DNA of 64,000 nucleotides from Pseudomonas azotoformans (GCF_001579805.1 NZ_CP014546.1:2728001-2792000); one strand, 5' to 3'; shown: positions 11,275 to 21,517, numbered from the stretch's first letter. Notes: generated from the sequence alone by a model not told the origin. Numbers and translations: made by a program.

Positions 11275-11484
11275 ATAAGCCCTTCCCATCGACTACAGAT
11301 TTTCAAGACGGGGTCGATAACCTCTACAGAGCCTGACCGGTTGCATAGGTTTTTGCCGACCGGCGGTCATGTATTGATGCATGTCCAGTGATGGCAATTG
11401 GCCTTATTTGCGTCATCATGCTCGCAGTTCAATGCTGTTGTGCCAAGGCTGGCCGCTCTTTTAGCCCTTTTCTGCGGATCGACC

Positions 11485-12162
11485 ATGGCTCGGATTTTCT
11501 CTCTGTTATCCCTTGCTGCGCTGTTGCTGGCGGCGGCCGGCCTTGTGCCTGCGGCGACGCTTGAGGTGTTGGCTTACCAGGCCGATGGCCGCCCGGTGAC
11601 CGACGCGGTGGTGACCGTGCGGGGCCCGGTTGGTGCGCCCGAGGGTGTGCTCAAGGCGGATATGGACCAGCGCGGCCAACGCTTCGCGCCCCATGTGTTG
11701 GCGGTGCATACCGGCACGCAGGTGCGCTTCCCCAATAGCGACAATATTCGTCATCAGGTCTATTCGTTTTCCACCGCCAAGCGCTTTGAGCTGCGGCTAT
11801 ACGAGGGCACGCCATCCGACCCGCTGCTGTTCGACAAGCCCGGGGTCGTGGTGTTGGGCTGCAATATCCATGATTGGATGCTCGGCTATATCTACGTGAC
11901 CGATGATCCTCGCTTCGGTGTCAGCGATGCCGAGGGACGCGTGCGCCTGGAGCAACTGCCGGCCGGTGACTACCACGTGACCCTGTGGCACCCGCAGTTG
12001 GCGGGTATGCAGCCGCTGGACGGCGGTACCTTGAAAATCCCCGCTGCGGGCCTGAGCCATCGGGTTTCAATGAGCCTGGAGCCTGCGTCCGCGGATCTGC
12101 CGCCGACGCCCAGCGCCTTTGGTGATGCCTTCAATCGAGCCGCCCGTGAAACTGCGCAGTAG
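11485..12162 (+). CDS. Secreted cupredoxin-like (plastocyanin/methylamine-utilisation type) protein
   Basis: The 225-residue protein has a signal peptide (MARIFSLLSLAALLLAAAG, cleaved near VPAA). A cupredoxin-like domain follows, with likely type 1 copper ligands: His in NIRHQVYSF, then Cys, His and Met in GCNIHDWMLGY. The C-terminal half is a carboxypeptidase-regulatory-like beta domain. I chose the ATG at 11485 over the upstream frame because it begins the signal peptide. The 3' end overlaps the start of the second GGDEF-EAL gene by about 38 bases, so the two are co-translated. It may deliver a copper or redox signal to that receptor's periplasmic domain, which is inference. Confidence 0.8.
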   Translation: MARIFSLLSLAALLLAAAGLVPAATLEVLAYQADGRPVTDAVVTVRGPVGAPEGVLKADMDQRGQRFAPHVLAVHTGTQVRFPNSDNIRHQVYSFSTAKRFELRLYEGTPSDPLLFDKPGVVVLGCNIHDWMLGYIYVTDDPRFGVSDAEGRVRLEQLPAGDYHVTLWHPQLAGMQPLDGGTLKIPAAGLSHRVSMSLEPASADLPPTPSAFGDAFNRAARETAQ

Positions 12163-14495
12163 TTTCCAGGCGCGTGTCGCCAGTGTGCTGATCCTGCTGT
12201 CGCTGGTGGTGATCGGCGCGCTGTATTTCAGCGTCAAGGCGGCGACCCGCTCGGCGGTACACGGCCAGGCCCTGTCCCAGTTGGAAGTGGGCACGCGGGT
12301 GTTCGAGCGCTTGCTCGATGTTCGTGGTCGGCGCCTGGCTGACGGCGTTCAGCTGTTGGCCGCCGACTTCGGTTTTCGCGATGCGGTCGCCAGTGGCGAT
12401 TCGGCGACGATGCGCTCGGTGCTGCTCAACCACGGCAAGCGCATCAACGCCAGCGACATGATCCTGCTGGGCATGGACGGCAAAGTCCTGGCCAGCACCC
12501 TGGAGGAAGTCCCGGAGGGCTCGACCTTTCGTTACGACCAGGCCTTGCGCGAAGCACGACGCAATCGCCAGGCGATGTTGATGGTGCCGTTGCAAGGCGA
12601 GCCGCATCTGTTGGTGGAGGCTTCGGTGCTGGCGCCATTGCCGATTGCGCGGGTGGTGATGGGTTTCAGCATGGACGCAGCGTTTGCCGATGAGCTGCGT
12701 TCGTTGAGCAACCTGGAAGTCTCGTTCCTGGCGATTGACCATGACCGCCCTGGCGAGTTGGTCAGCACCCAGCCACAGGTGCTGCGCGAGAGCATCAGCG
12801 TATTGATGCAAGGCGACTCGACGCGCCGTGGCGTGTCGACCACCGATCATCTTGAACACAGCTTTCTCAGCCAGTCGTTGGTCCTGGCCAGCGATGAAAA
12901 CGGCAAAGTCCTGGCCTTGCTGCAAAGTCCGCTGGACGCGGCGATGCAGGCGTTTGTGCCGCTGGATGAAAAGATCCTCGGGATAGCCTTGGTCGCGCTG
13001 ATAGCGTCTCTGGTCGGTGCCTTGCTGCTGGCCCGTACGGTGTCGCGCCCGGTGCAGGCGCTGGCGCTGGCGGCCGAGCGAATCCGCAGCGGCGACTACC
13101 AGACCCCGGTCGTGCTGGCGCGCAGTGATGAACTGGGGCGCCTGGCGCTGGCGGTCAACACCATGCAAAGCGGGATTGCCGAGCGTGAACAACAGCTGGC
13201 GCACAACGCCCTGCATGATCGTCTCACCGGCCTGCCAAATCGTGCGCTGGCGATGGAGCGCCTGGGCAGTGCGATTGCCCTGCAACGACCGATGGCGCTG
13301 ATTTACCTGGGCATCGACAACCTGCGCGCCGCCAGCGAAGCCGCCGGCCCCGAAGCCGTGGACCAATTGCTGTTGACGGTGAGCCAGCGCCTGCAGGCGG
13401 CGCTGCGCCCCGGCGACACCTTGGCACACCTGATCGCCGATGAGTTCCTGCTGCTGCTGGAAGGCGCGGGCAGTGACGAGGCGGTGGGCATGGCTGACAA
13501 ACTTCAGCAACTGTTGCTGCGTCCCCAGCGCATCAATGGCCATGACCTGGCGTTGGATTGCCGCCTGGGCATCGCGGCCTACCCGGCCGATGGCGAAAGT
13601 CCCCAAACCTTGCTGGAACGCGCGGCCATCGCCATGAAAGACGCCGCGCAAATGCCGGGGCGCTTGCAGATCTACGAGCAGGGCCGTGACCTTGCGCATC
13701 GCCGGCAAATCACCTTGATCCGCGACCTGCGCCACGCGCCTAACCAGGGCCAACTGCTGCTGCACTACCAGCCCAAACTGGATATTCGCCAGGGCCACGT
13801 GCGCCAGGCCCGAAGCCCTGTTGCGCTGGCAACACCCGCAATTTGGCATGGTCTCGCCCGCGGAATTCATCCCCTTGGCCGAACGCTCGGGCAGCATCCA
13901 GTTGCTGACCCAATGGGTGATCGAAGAGGGCATTCGCCAGTTGTGCGAATGGAACCGGCGTGGCCTGTCGCTACAGTTGTCGCTGAACATCTCGGCCGAC
14001 GATCTGCTCGGCGATGAACTGGCCCACCGCGTGTCGGCGTTGTTGCGTCGCTACGGCTTGCCAGCGGAACAGCTGTTGTTCGAAATCACTGAAAGCGCGG
14101 TGATGCGCGAGCCGGAAAAAGCCCTCAAGGTACTCAACTTGCTGCGCGACTGCGGTATCGGCCTGTCGGTGGACGACTTCGGCACCGGTTATTCGTCATT
14201 GGCCCACCTCAAGCGCTTGCCGGTGCAAGAGTTGAAGATCGACCAATCCTTTGTGCGCAACCTCGATGAAACCAGTGAAGACGCGGTGATCGTGCGCTCC
14301 ACCATCGAGATGAGCCACAACCTGGGCCTCAAGGTGGTCGCCGAGGGCGTTGAGTACGCCCACAGCCTGCGCTTGCTGGAGCGTTGGCAGTGCGACACGG
14401 CCCAGGGTTACCTGATCAGTCGGCCTTTGAGTGCCGACGCCTTCGAAGCCTGGGTGGCCTTGCCCCTCAGTGCGCAAACTTCCCTGGTTCATTGA
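12125..14495 (+). pseudogene. Second membrane GGDEF-EAL protein, interrupted by a +1 frameshift
   Basis: This is a paralogue of the 8938-11274 product with the same layout (TM, periplasmic sensor, TM, HAMP, GGDEF, EAL). The GGDEF signature is degenerate (LIADEF). The frame from 12125 shifts out immediately before the EAL motif and stops at 14017. The EAL domain resumes in another frame (LLRWQHPQFG, DDFGTGYSSL, VAEGVE) and ends at 14495. Deleting one C in the CCC at 13809-13811 (GGCCCGAAG to GGCCGAAG) restores VRQAEALLRW and a protein of 789 residues. As written, the catalytic domain is lost. I suspect a sequence error because of the recurrent context. Confidence 0.82.
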
Positions 14496-14500
14496 GTGGC

Positions 14501-15364
14501 ATGACGGTGCGTGTTTCTTTTCTGATCGGTTGCCTTGGTGTACTGACCCTGCAAACGGCGTGGGCCGATAACGGCCGTCTGATTGCCACGGGTGGCGCCA
14601 GCAGCATTGAAGGTACGGCGGGCGGCGGGATCACGCCGTGGGCGGTGCTGGCCGGTTATGGCGAACAGCACGAGTGGGGTGCCACGGCGTTCGCCACCAC
14701 GGTCAACCTGCCGGACTATCGGCTGGACGTGGCCGGGTTGGCGCTGGCGTATGACAACCGCGTCGAAGTGTCTTTCGCCCGCCAGCGTTTCGACCTCGGC
14801 ACGCTGGTGCACACGCTCAATCTGCCCGAAGACAACCTCGGCCAGGACGTGCTGGGCCTCAAGGTGCGACTGTTTGGCGACGTGATCTACGACGATTTGC
14901 CCCAAGTGTCCCTGGGCTTGGAATACAAGCACCAGACCAACTTCGACATCCCGAAGTTGGTGGGCGCCAAGCGTGACAGCGACGTCGAAGGCTACCTCGC
15001 CGCCAGTCGCTTGTTCATGGGCGCCGCGTTTGGCTACAACGTGCTGGTCAACGGCAGCCTGCGCTACAGCCGGGCGAATGAAATCGGTTTGCTTGGCTTT
15101 GGCGGCGACCGCCGCGACAGCCGCAGCCTGCTCAAGGAAGGCTCGCTGGCGCTGCTGCTCAACCCGCGCTGGGCGGTGGGCGTGGAGTACCGCGAGAAGC
15201 CCGACAACCTGTCGTTTGCCGGCGAAAGTGACTGGGCGGATGTGTTCGTCGGCTACTTTCCCAACAAGCATGTGTCGTTTGTATTGGCCTACGCACGCCT
15301 CGGCGAAATCGCCACGCTGGCTAATCAGAACGGCACTTATCTGTCTGTGCAGGGGAGTTTCTGA
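14501..15364 (+). CDS. DUF3034-like outer-membrane protein
   Basis: This 287-residue protein has a signal peptide (VSFLIGCLGVLTLQTAWA) and then alternating amphipathic strands with aromatic ends, finishing in VQGSF, a terminal Phe typical of outer-membrane beta-barrels. It resembles the DUF3034 family. The start at 14501 gives the complete signal sequence. It follows the second GGDEF-EAL gene by 5 bases, and its stop overlaps the next start (TGATG), so it belongs to the same operon. Function is unknown; passage of a small molecule or metal linked to the cupredoxin and globin is only a guess. Confidence 0.75.
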   Translation: MTVRVSFLIGCLGVLTLQTAWADNGRLIATGGASSIEGTAGGGITPWAVLAGYGEQHEWGATAFATTVNLPDYRLDVAGLALAYDNRVEVSFARQRFDLGTLVHTLNLPEDNLGQDVLGLKVRLFGDVIYDDLPQVSLGLEYKHQTNFDIPKLVGAKRDSDVEGYLAASRLFMGAAFGYNVLVNGSLRYSRANEIGLLGFGGDRRDSRSLLKEGSLALLLNPRWAVGVEYREKPDNLSFAGESDWADVFVGYFPNKHVSFVLAYARLGEIATLANQNGTYLSVQGSF

Positions 15365-15783
15365 TGCGCTGGTTACCGCTGGTTCTCGTCGTGTGCCTCA
15401 GCGCCTGCGCGCAACAACCACCGAAGGATGACAGCCTGTACCGCGACCTTGGCGCCATGCCCGGCATCACGCGGATTGTCGAAGGTCTGCTGCTGAACAT
15501 CGCCCGGGATGAACGCATCGTCGAGCGGTTTCGTCGCATTGATATCCAGCGTTTGCGCAACAAGTTGATCGAACAGTTTTGTGTGGAGGCGGGCGGGCCG
15601 TGCACCTATACCGGGGATAGCATGGCGGAGAGTCATAAGGGGCAAAATGTGAGCCGCAGTGATTTTAATGCGTTGGTGGAGGATTTGATCAAGGCGATGG
15701 ATCAGGAAGGCATCTCGGTGCCGGTACAGAACCGCCTGATTGCGCGGTTGGCGCTGATGCGCGGCGAAGTGATCGAACACTGA
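15364..15783 (+). CDS. Truncated-haemoglobin-like (group 1) lipoprotein
   Basis: The 139-residue product begins with a lipoprotein signal ending in the lipobox LSAC, then a small globin domain. It has the opening [16 protein letters not shown] helix seen in group 1 truncated globins, a central [11 protein letters not shown] segment and a final helix. A haem-anchored periplasmic globin next to a cupredoxin and a sensor is unusual and suggests detection or handling of a diatomic gas or a redox ligand. It is the last gene of the run; a REP element follows just after the stop. The proximal His was not confirmed by alignment. Confidence 0.78.
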   Translation: MRWLPLVLVVCLSACAQQPPKDDSLYRDLGAMPGITRIVEGLLLNIARDERIVERFRRIDIQRLRNKLIEQFCVEAGGPCTYTGDSMAESHKGQNVSRSDFNALVEDLIKAMDQEGISVPVQNRLIARLALMRGEVIEH

Positions 15784-15788
15784 CGGCT

Positions 15789-15895
15789 GATCGTTCCCAC
15801 GCTCCGCGTGGGAATGCAGCCCCGGACGCTCCGCGTCCCGAAGCGTGACGCGGAGCGTCATAAGCGGCATTCCCACGCAGAGCGTGGGAACGATC
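15789..15895. repeat. REP-like inverted repeat (GTTCCCACGC type)
   Basis: GATCGTTCCCACGCTCCGCG at the left is complemented by CGCAGAGCGTGGGAACGATC at the right, with two smaller GACGCTCCGCGTC-type palindromes between. This is a common intergenic element in fluorescens-group genomes. Confidence 0.85.
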
Positions 15896-16002
15896 AATGG
15901 GGGCGATCAAACACTGACCCCCCCCCGGACGATGATGTCCAAATGTGGGAGCAGGCAAGTCAGTTTCCACATTTGACCTGTGTTGTATATGAAAAATACG
16001 GC

Positions 16003-16227
16003 TTATTTGAAGCCTGTTACTTGGTTCATATCGTAAGTTGTAGAAGCACTTTGCCACAAAACCACAAAGGTTTTTGTGTTCATATCATAGCTTTTCAACG
16101 TTCCAGTTTTAGTTTCTTCAGCGCCGTTACTGTTGACATAAGAAAAAGTCATTCCTTTGTTCAGGCGCTTCGCGAACTCTTTTTCCACGTCTGCATCAGA
16201 AACAGTGTTATTCTTACTACCAGTCAT
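16003..16227 (-). CDS. Small hypothetical protein, low GC
   Basis: A 74-residue protein with no family I recognise. It is supported by a strong RBS (GAGGTG) six bases before the ATG and by its isolated position between REP elements. Composition is clearly AT-richer than its neighbours. The second half is beta-rich ([28 protein letters not shown]), compatible with a small SH3-like or Sm-like barrel. The low GC suggests recent acquisition. It could be a short regulatory or phage-derived protein, but nothing in the context decides. Confidence 0.6.
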   Translation of the reverse strand: MTGSKNNTVSDADVEKEFAKRLNKGMTFSYVNSNGAEETKTGTLKSYDMNTKTFVVLWQSASTTYDMNQVTGFK

Positions 16228-16395
16228 AAGTCACCTCATCGCAATGTTCGTTAAGTTTTAGAACGGTATTAAAAACTTCTACCCCAGGGCTCTTGTCGCT
16301 ATGAAATTATGTGGGGGGTACCTGCTTTTGGTTACTGTTATAAATCACAGTTTTTTAGAGTTTTTTGCAATATAAGTTATTACAGCGAGCGTTTA
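16228..16395. other. AT-rich non-coding stretch
   Basis: No gene seen. It is AT-rich like the small gene it precedes, and together they form a compositional island bounded by REP elements at 15789-15895 and 16396-16488. Confidence 0.5.
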
Positions 16396-16488
16396 AATGT
16401 GGGAGCTGGCTTGCCTGCGATAGCGGTGTGTCAGTGAAAGCTGTTCTGGCTGATACACCGCTATCGCAGGCAAGCCAGCTCCCACATT
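16396..16488. repeat. REP-type inverted pair (GTGGGAGCTGGCTTGCC)
   Basis: AATGTGGGAGCTGGCTTGCC pairs with GGCAAGCCAGCTCCCACATT across a centre that also pairs (GCGATAGCGGTGT with ACACCGCTATCGC). This is a Pseudomonas REP doublet. Confidence 0.9.
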
Positions 16489-16507
16489 CTGATCGGTGTT
16501 GTAAATG

Positions 16508-16546
16508 AAAAAGGCGGCGACCCTCAACAGGTCGCCGCCTTTTTTT
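16508..16546 (-). terminator. Rho-independent terminator of gcd
   Basis: A strong stem GGCGGCGACC / GGTCGCCGCC is flanked by A-runs on one side and T-runs on the other, so it can act in both directions. It lies 15 bases past the stop of gcd on the minus strand. Confidence 0.92.
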
Positions 16547-16560
16547 ACCGCCAGTGAAGC

Positions 16561-18979
16561 TTAATCCGGCAGTTTAAACGCCATCACATAGTCACCCTGC
16601 TTGGTACCCAGGGAACCATGACCGCCGGCCATGACCAGCACGTATTGCTTGCCGTCTTTACCGGTGTAGGTCATCGGGGTGGTTTGCGCGCCGGCTGGCA
16701 GGCGGCCTTCCCACAGTTGCTTGCCGTTTTTCACGTCATAGGCACGCAGGTACTGGTCGAGCGTACCGCTGAGGAACGCCACGCCACCGGCGGTGGTGAA
16801 GGTGCCGCCCAGGCTAGGCACGCCCATGGTCAACGGGATCGGAACCGGCGCGCTGTCACGCACGGTGCCGTTCTTGTGCATCCAGATGGTTTTATGGGTG
16901 GTCAGGTCGACCGCCGCCACGTAACCCCACGCCGGTGCCTGGCACGGCAGGCCCATTGGCGACAGCATGGCTTCGAGGATCACACCGTACGGCGCGCCTT
17001 TGTTCGGCTGCACGCCTTCGGTTTCGCTGACGCGTGGACCTTGCTTGGCAATATCGGCGGCCGGGATCAGCTTGGATTTGAACGCCATGTAGCTCGGGTT
17101 CACGAACGCGATCTGGCGCACCGGGTCGACGGAAATGCCACCCCAGTCGAACACGCCGAAGTTACCTGGGTAAACGATCGAACCTTGCAGCGATGGCGGA
17201 GTGAAAGCACCGTCGTAGCGCATGGATTTGAAATCAATCCGGCACAGCAGTTGGTCGAACGGTGTCACGCCCCACATGTCACGCTCTTTGAGCGGCGGTG
17301 GCATGAAGTTCAGGTCGGACTTCGGTTGGGTCGGCGAAGTGTGATCGCCAGCCACAGCGCCTTGCGGTACAGCGACTTCGTGGATCGGCACCACAGGCTG
17401 GCCGGTCGCACGGTCCAGCACGTAGATGCTGCCTTGCTTGGTCGACGCCATCACCGCCTGCTTCACGCCGGCTTCGGTCTTGATGTCGATCAGCGACGGC
17501 TGGCCGCCCACGTCCATGTCCCACAGGTCATGGTGAGTGAACTGGAAGGTCCACTTCACGTGGCCGCTGTCGATGTCCAGGGCGGTCAGGCCGGCGCTGT
17601 ATTTTTCCGAGTCTTCGGTACGGTCGCCGCCGTATTGGTCGGGCATCTGGTTGCCCATCGGCAGGTAGAGCATGCCGAGTTTTTCATCCACGGCGAACAT
17701 GGACCACATGTTCGGCGAGTTGCGGGTGTAGGTCTTGCCTTCGGCCAACGGGGTGGTGTCGTCCGGGTTGCCGCTGTCCCAGTTCCACACCAGCTTGCCG
17801 GTGTGCACGTCGAACGCGCGGATCACGCCGCTCGGCTCGTCGGTAGAGACGTTGTCGGTGACGTGGCCGCCGATCACTACCAGATTTTTGGTCACGGCCG
17901 GTGGCGAGGTGGAGTAGTAACCGCCGGGGGCGAAACCACCTATGTTAGCTCGCAGGTCGACCTGGCCTTTGTCACCGAAGTCTTCGCACATCTTGCCGGT
18001 GTCGGCGTTGAGGGCGATCAGACGGGTGTCGGCGGTCGGCACGAAGATGCGTTTCGGGCAGGCATTCGGTGCGGCAGCCGGGCTGGCGCTGCCAGTCGGA
18101 CTCTGCTCGGAAGCGTAGGCCGCGTCATCGTGATACGACACGCCACGGCAGGTCATGTGGGCCCAGCCCTTGAAGTTCTCGGCACCCATGCTGCTGATCT
18201 TCGGATCGAAGCGCCAGATTTCCTTGCCGGTGTCCGGGTCCAGCGCAATCACCTGGCTATGCGGCGTACACACGTAGAGCATGCCGTTGACCTTCAGCGG
18301 GGTGTTTTCTGCGGTGGTCTCGCCTGGATCGTTCGGGCCAGGGATGTCGCCGGTGCGATACGTCCACGCCGGCACCAGCTTGTGGGCGTTTTCCGGAGTG
18401 ATCTGCGCCAATGGCGAGTAGCGATCGCCGTAGGCCCGAACGGCCGTAGGAGTTCCAGTCGCCATCGGCCTGGGACGGTGCAGCGCTGGCCATGCCAGGG
18501 ACTGCGTCGCGGTCGAGTTGGCCGGTCTTGACCATTTCACCGGGGTTGGTGAACTGGCTGGCCAGGGCGGTAGCACCCGCCAGCACTACGGCCACGCTCA
18601 GCGCGCCAGTGCCCAGCGGGGCAGGTTGGCCACGCAGCAACGGACGGCGAAACCACGGAAGCAACATGACGATACCCAGGGCAAACAACAGCGCCAGGCG
18701 CGGCACCAACTGCCACCAATCCAGGCCGACTTCCCACAAGGCCCACACGGTGCTGGCAAACAGCACCAGTGCGTACAGGCCCAGCGCGGCGCGACGGGTG
18801 GCCAGCAACAGGATGCCGGTCAGGGTGATGCCGATACCGGCCAGCAGGTAATACAGCGACCCGCCAAGCATCGTCAGCTTGATACCCCCGGCCAGCAAGG
18901 CCAGGCCCATGATCAGCAGCAAGACGCCGAGCAGCCTGGGCAGCAGGCGGCTAGGGCTCGAAGCACCATCAGTGCTCAT
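16561..18979 (-). pseudogene. gcd: Membrane PQQ-dependent glucose dehydrogenase, interrupted by a 1-base frameshift
   Basis: This quinoprotein oxidises glucose to gluconate in the periplasm and feeds electrons to ubiquinone. The N-terminal part has five TM helices (LLGVLLLIMGLALLAGG and following). Then comes an eight-bladed PQQ beta-propeller with WAYRTGD-like, GYVAAVDL and LGGTFTTAGG segments and the C terminus QYVLVMAGGHG. The start frame from 18979 breaks at the CCC of 18435-18437 (plus strand). Removing one base restores WNSYGRSAYGDRYSPL and a protein of about 805 residues, normal for Gcd. Because Gcd is core in Pseudomonas, a sequencing error is more likely than a real pseudogene. Confidence 0.9.
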
Positions 18980-19093
18980 AGTGTGTTTCTCCGTGACGTT
19001 GGAATTATGTATCCCCGTGTTTCTTCACTGTAGATGACGATTCGACACGGGCTTGGTTCAGCGTTAATTCGGTTTTTCTGGGGATAAGTGGGG

Positions 19094-19102
19094 TTATCCA
19101 CA
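19094..19102 (+). promoter_or_regulatory. Consensus DnaA box
   Basis: TTATCCACA matches the DnaA box exactly. It is flanked by two related sequences (GGGATAAGTGGGG and ATTTATCCCC). A single perfect box is not an origin; it may be chance or DnaA titration/regulation of gcd. Confidence 0.4.
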
Positions 19103-19194
19103 GCCGGGCGATTTATCCCCAGGCGCAGGTCGGTGTAAGACAGCGCTGTCTTGGGCGGAGGGGGAATTCGGCAAGATGGGGTCGACCGCGGAAG

Positions 19195-19206
19195 TGAAAC
19201 GTTTCA
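19195..19206. promoter_or_regulatory. Candidate LacI-family operator upstream of gcd
   Basis: TGAAACGTTTCA is a perfect 12-base palindrome and resembles the PtxS-type operator TGAAACCGGTTTCA without the central pair. It lies about 216 bases upstream of the gcd start. Sugar-acid-responsive regulation would fit glucose oxidation. The regulator is not in the window. Confidence 0.45.
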
Positions 19207-19331
19207 GTTTATTGCGGGCAAGGATAAAGGGAGTTGTCTTGGAGAGAAAGGACGAATCGCGATATGCATCATTTCTGAATTGGTAACAGTGACCAAGTGT
19301 CGCTGCAAAAGCTGAGCGTGGTAGGGCCTTT

Positions 19332-19415
19332 GTGGGAGCTGGCTTGCCTGCGATAGCATCACCTCGGTATTACTGAAACACCGAGGTGGCCGCATCGCAG
19401 GCAAGCCAGCTCCCA
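19332..19415. repeat. REP-type inverted pair
   Basis: TGGGAGCTGGCTTGCCTGCG pairs with CGCAGGCAAGCCAGCTCCCA, with an inner CACCTCGG / CCGAGGTG stem. It lies just after the TonB receptor stop on the minus strand and may serve as its transcript end. Confidence 0.88.
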
Positions 19416-19453
19416 TATAAATCCGGTTCCCGCAGAGGGAGTGATGGTGTGGG

Positions 19454-21472
19454 TTAGAAGGTAGTACGAATGCCGAACTGCACACTCCGCCCCGGCGCCG
19501 GCGCAATATCCCGCAGGATCGAGCTGGCATACCGTACGGTCTGGTTGGTCAGGTTTTCACCGTTCACAAACGCCAACCACTGGCTGCCACCCATGTTGAA
19601 GCGATAACCCGCGCTCGCCCCCAAGGTGGTGTAGCCATCGGTGCCGCTCTCGTTATCCGGCACACGGCCTTGGCCTGCCGCATGTTCCACGTCGATGCGT
19701 GCCTGCCAGCGGTCCAGTTCCCACAGCAAGCCGCTGTTCAAGCGCAGCGGCGCAATACGCGGCAAGGCTTCGCCGGTGTCCAGGTTGGTGGCACGGGTGT
19801 AGTCGCCCGACAGTTCCAAGGCAAACTTGCCGTAGGCGCTTTCGCCAAGCTTCCAGTGATCCTGGGCTTCAAAACCGGCGAAACGGGCGCGCACGCCGGA
19901 GTATTTGTACTCGGGGATGCCGCCGGCGTCTTCTTCACCTTCATCGTTCAGCGTGCGACCGCTGCCCAACAGGCCGATGTAATTGGAGAAGCGGCTGTAG
20001 AACACGCCGAAGCTGCCCTTGTGAGTGCCGTTGTCAAAGCGCAGCGCCAGGTCGCTGGACACGGCTTTTTCTTTCTTCAGGTTGGCATCGCCCAGCTCGT
20101 AGGTGCCGGTGGCAACGTGGGCGCCGTTGGCGTACAGCTCGTAGAAAGTCGGTGCGCGTTCGGTGTAGCCCAGGGTCGCGGCCAGGGACCAGACCGGCGT
20201 GAGGGTGTAGACCGCGCCGGAAGACAGGCTGCCGGCGGTGAAATCGTTGGATTTGTCGGCCCCTGCAAAACGTGCGTTGCCCTTGGCATCCGGGTCGACG
20301 CTGGTGTGTTCCAGGCGTCCGCCGAGGCTGAGTTTCAGGCGTTCGGTGGCCTGCATTTCTTCGAGGATGAACAGCGCGCCAGCCGTGGTGTCGGTCTGCG
20401 GTACAAAGGCTTCTTCACCGAGGGCCGAGAATTCATTGCGGGTGACTTGGGCACCGACCACGCCATCGAGCGGGCCAATCGGCTGATGACGGGCTTCAAC
20501 GCGGGCTTCATAACCCTTGTTCTTGAAGATCGTGCCGGTTTCGCCGCCTTCGATTTCGCGGTGTTCGTAGTCGGTGTAACCCGCGTCGAGTTTCACCGAG
20601 GTAAACGGGCCTTGCAGGTTGCGAATCTCCGAGGCGAAGGCGTAGTGATCCTGCTTCATGCGGATGCGCACGTCCTGCTCGGCCGGGGAGCCGTAGTTCG
20701 CGTCGTAATTGCTGTAGGACAAACCAGCATAACCGTCGTCCCAGGTGTAGGAACCGCCCACGGCACCGCCGTCCTGGCGCCCATCGCTGTTACCCAGACG
20801 GCCGTTTTTACCCGGTGCGTCGTCGCTTTCTGGTGCGTGACGGCTGCGGGCCTGGCCGGGGATTTTCAGGTCGTTGAATTCCCGCGCATTCGCATCCAGG
20901 TGCAAGGCAAAGGTGCCGTTGCCGGCTTCCAGCCTGCCCGCGCTGCTGCGGGTGGTGTCGGCGCCGCCGTAGCGCAGTTCACCGGCACCGTGGATGCCTT
21001 CGATGGCTTCGGTCGGGATGCGGTTGTCGAAGGTGTTGACCACACCGCCGATGGCGCTGCCGCCGTACAACAACGCGGCTGGGCCGCGCACGATTTCAAT
21101 GCGGTCGACGTTGACCGGGTCAAGCGGCACTGCGTGGTCGTAGGACAGCGACGACGCATCCAGCGCGCCCACACCATTGCGCAGAATACGAATGCGGTCG
21201 CCGTCCTGGCCCCGGATGATCGGCCGGCTGGCGCCTGGGCCAAAGTACGAAGAGGACACACCCGGCTGCTTGTTGAGGGTCTCGCCGAGGCTGCCTTTTT
21301 GTTGCAGGGTCAGGTCATCGCCTTCCAGCACGGTGGTGGGCGAGGCGAGCTGTTCGCTGCCCAACGGGTTGCCGGTGATGACTTGGGGTTGCAGCTCAAG
21401 CGCGTGGGCTTCGGAGCCAATCAACAGGGCCGCGGCAAGCGGGGACAAGCGCCAGAGAGAAGAGAGGGACAT
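19454..21472 (-). CDS. znuD: TonB-dependent receptor, zinc-type (ZnuD-like)
   Basis: This outer-membrane receptor of 672 residues has a signal peptide (LSPLAAALLIGSEAHA), a plug domain with RIRILRNGVGAL, IEIVRGPAALLYGG and AIGGVVN, and a barrel ending in VQFGIRTTF. I prefer the ATG at 21472 because AAGGA is properly spaced from it; the ATG at 21481 directly abuts that RBS. A Zur-box-like sequence lies about 46-58 bases upstream of the start, so zinc uptake under zinc limitation is the best reading (ZnuD / PA0781 type). A haem or siderophore receptor is the alternative, but no Fur box is evident. Confidence 0.85.
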   Translation of the reverse strand: MSLSSLWRLSPLAAALLIGSEAHALELQPQVITGNPLGSEQLASPTTVLEGDDLTLQQKGSLGETLNKQPGVSSSYFGPGASRPIIRGQDGDRIRILRNGVGALDASSLSYDHAVPLDPVNVDRIEIVRGPAALLYGGSAIGGVVNTFDNRIPTEAIEGIHGAGELRYGGADTTRSSAGRLEAGNGTFALHLDANAREFNDLKIPGQARSRHAPESDDAPGKNGRLGNSDGRQDGGAVGGSYTWDDGYAGLSYSNYDANYGSPAEQDVRIRMKQDHYAFASEIRNLQGPFTSVKLDAGYTDYEHREIEGGETGTIFKNKGYEARVEARHQPIGPLDGVVGAQVTRNEFSALGEEAFVPQTDTTAGALFILEEMQATERLKLSLGGRLEHTSVDPDAKGNARFAGADKSNDFTAGSLSSGAVYTLTPVWSLAATLGYTERAPTFYELYANGAHVATGTYELGDANLKKEKAVSSDLALRFDNGTHKGSFGVFYSRFSNYIGLLGSGRTLNDEGEEDAGGIPEYKYSGVRARFAGFEAQDHWKLGESAYGKFALELSGDYTRATNLDTGEALPRIAPLRLNSGLLWELDRWQARIDVEHAAGQGRVPDNESGTDGYTTLGASAGYRFNMGGSQWLAFVNGENLTNQTVRYASSILRDIAPAPGRSVQFGIRTTF

Positions 21473-21517
21473 CGGACACATTCCTTGGCAAAACGACTAA
21501 AAGATTTGAAAGTTATA

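Larger units (their letters stand above)
18980..19453. other. Upstream region of gcd, non-coding
   Basis: This gap holds the presumed gcd promoter region (minus strand), a consensus DnaA box, a LacI-type palindrome and a REP doublet, listed separately. No gene is seen. Confidence 0.7.

Noticed and set aside
12131..13990. Long minus-strand open frame across the second GGDEF-EAL gene
   Set aside because: Antisense shadow; His/Gln/Arg-rich without domains.
16618..18531. Long plus-strand open frame across gcd
   Set aside because: Antisense to the glucose dehydrogenase; translated sequence is His/Val/Arg-rich without domains.
19094..19102. Replication origin
   Set aside because: Only one perfect DnaA box, no AT-rich unwinding element or dnaA/dnaN genes nearby.
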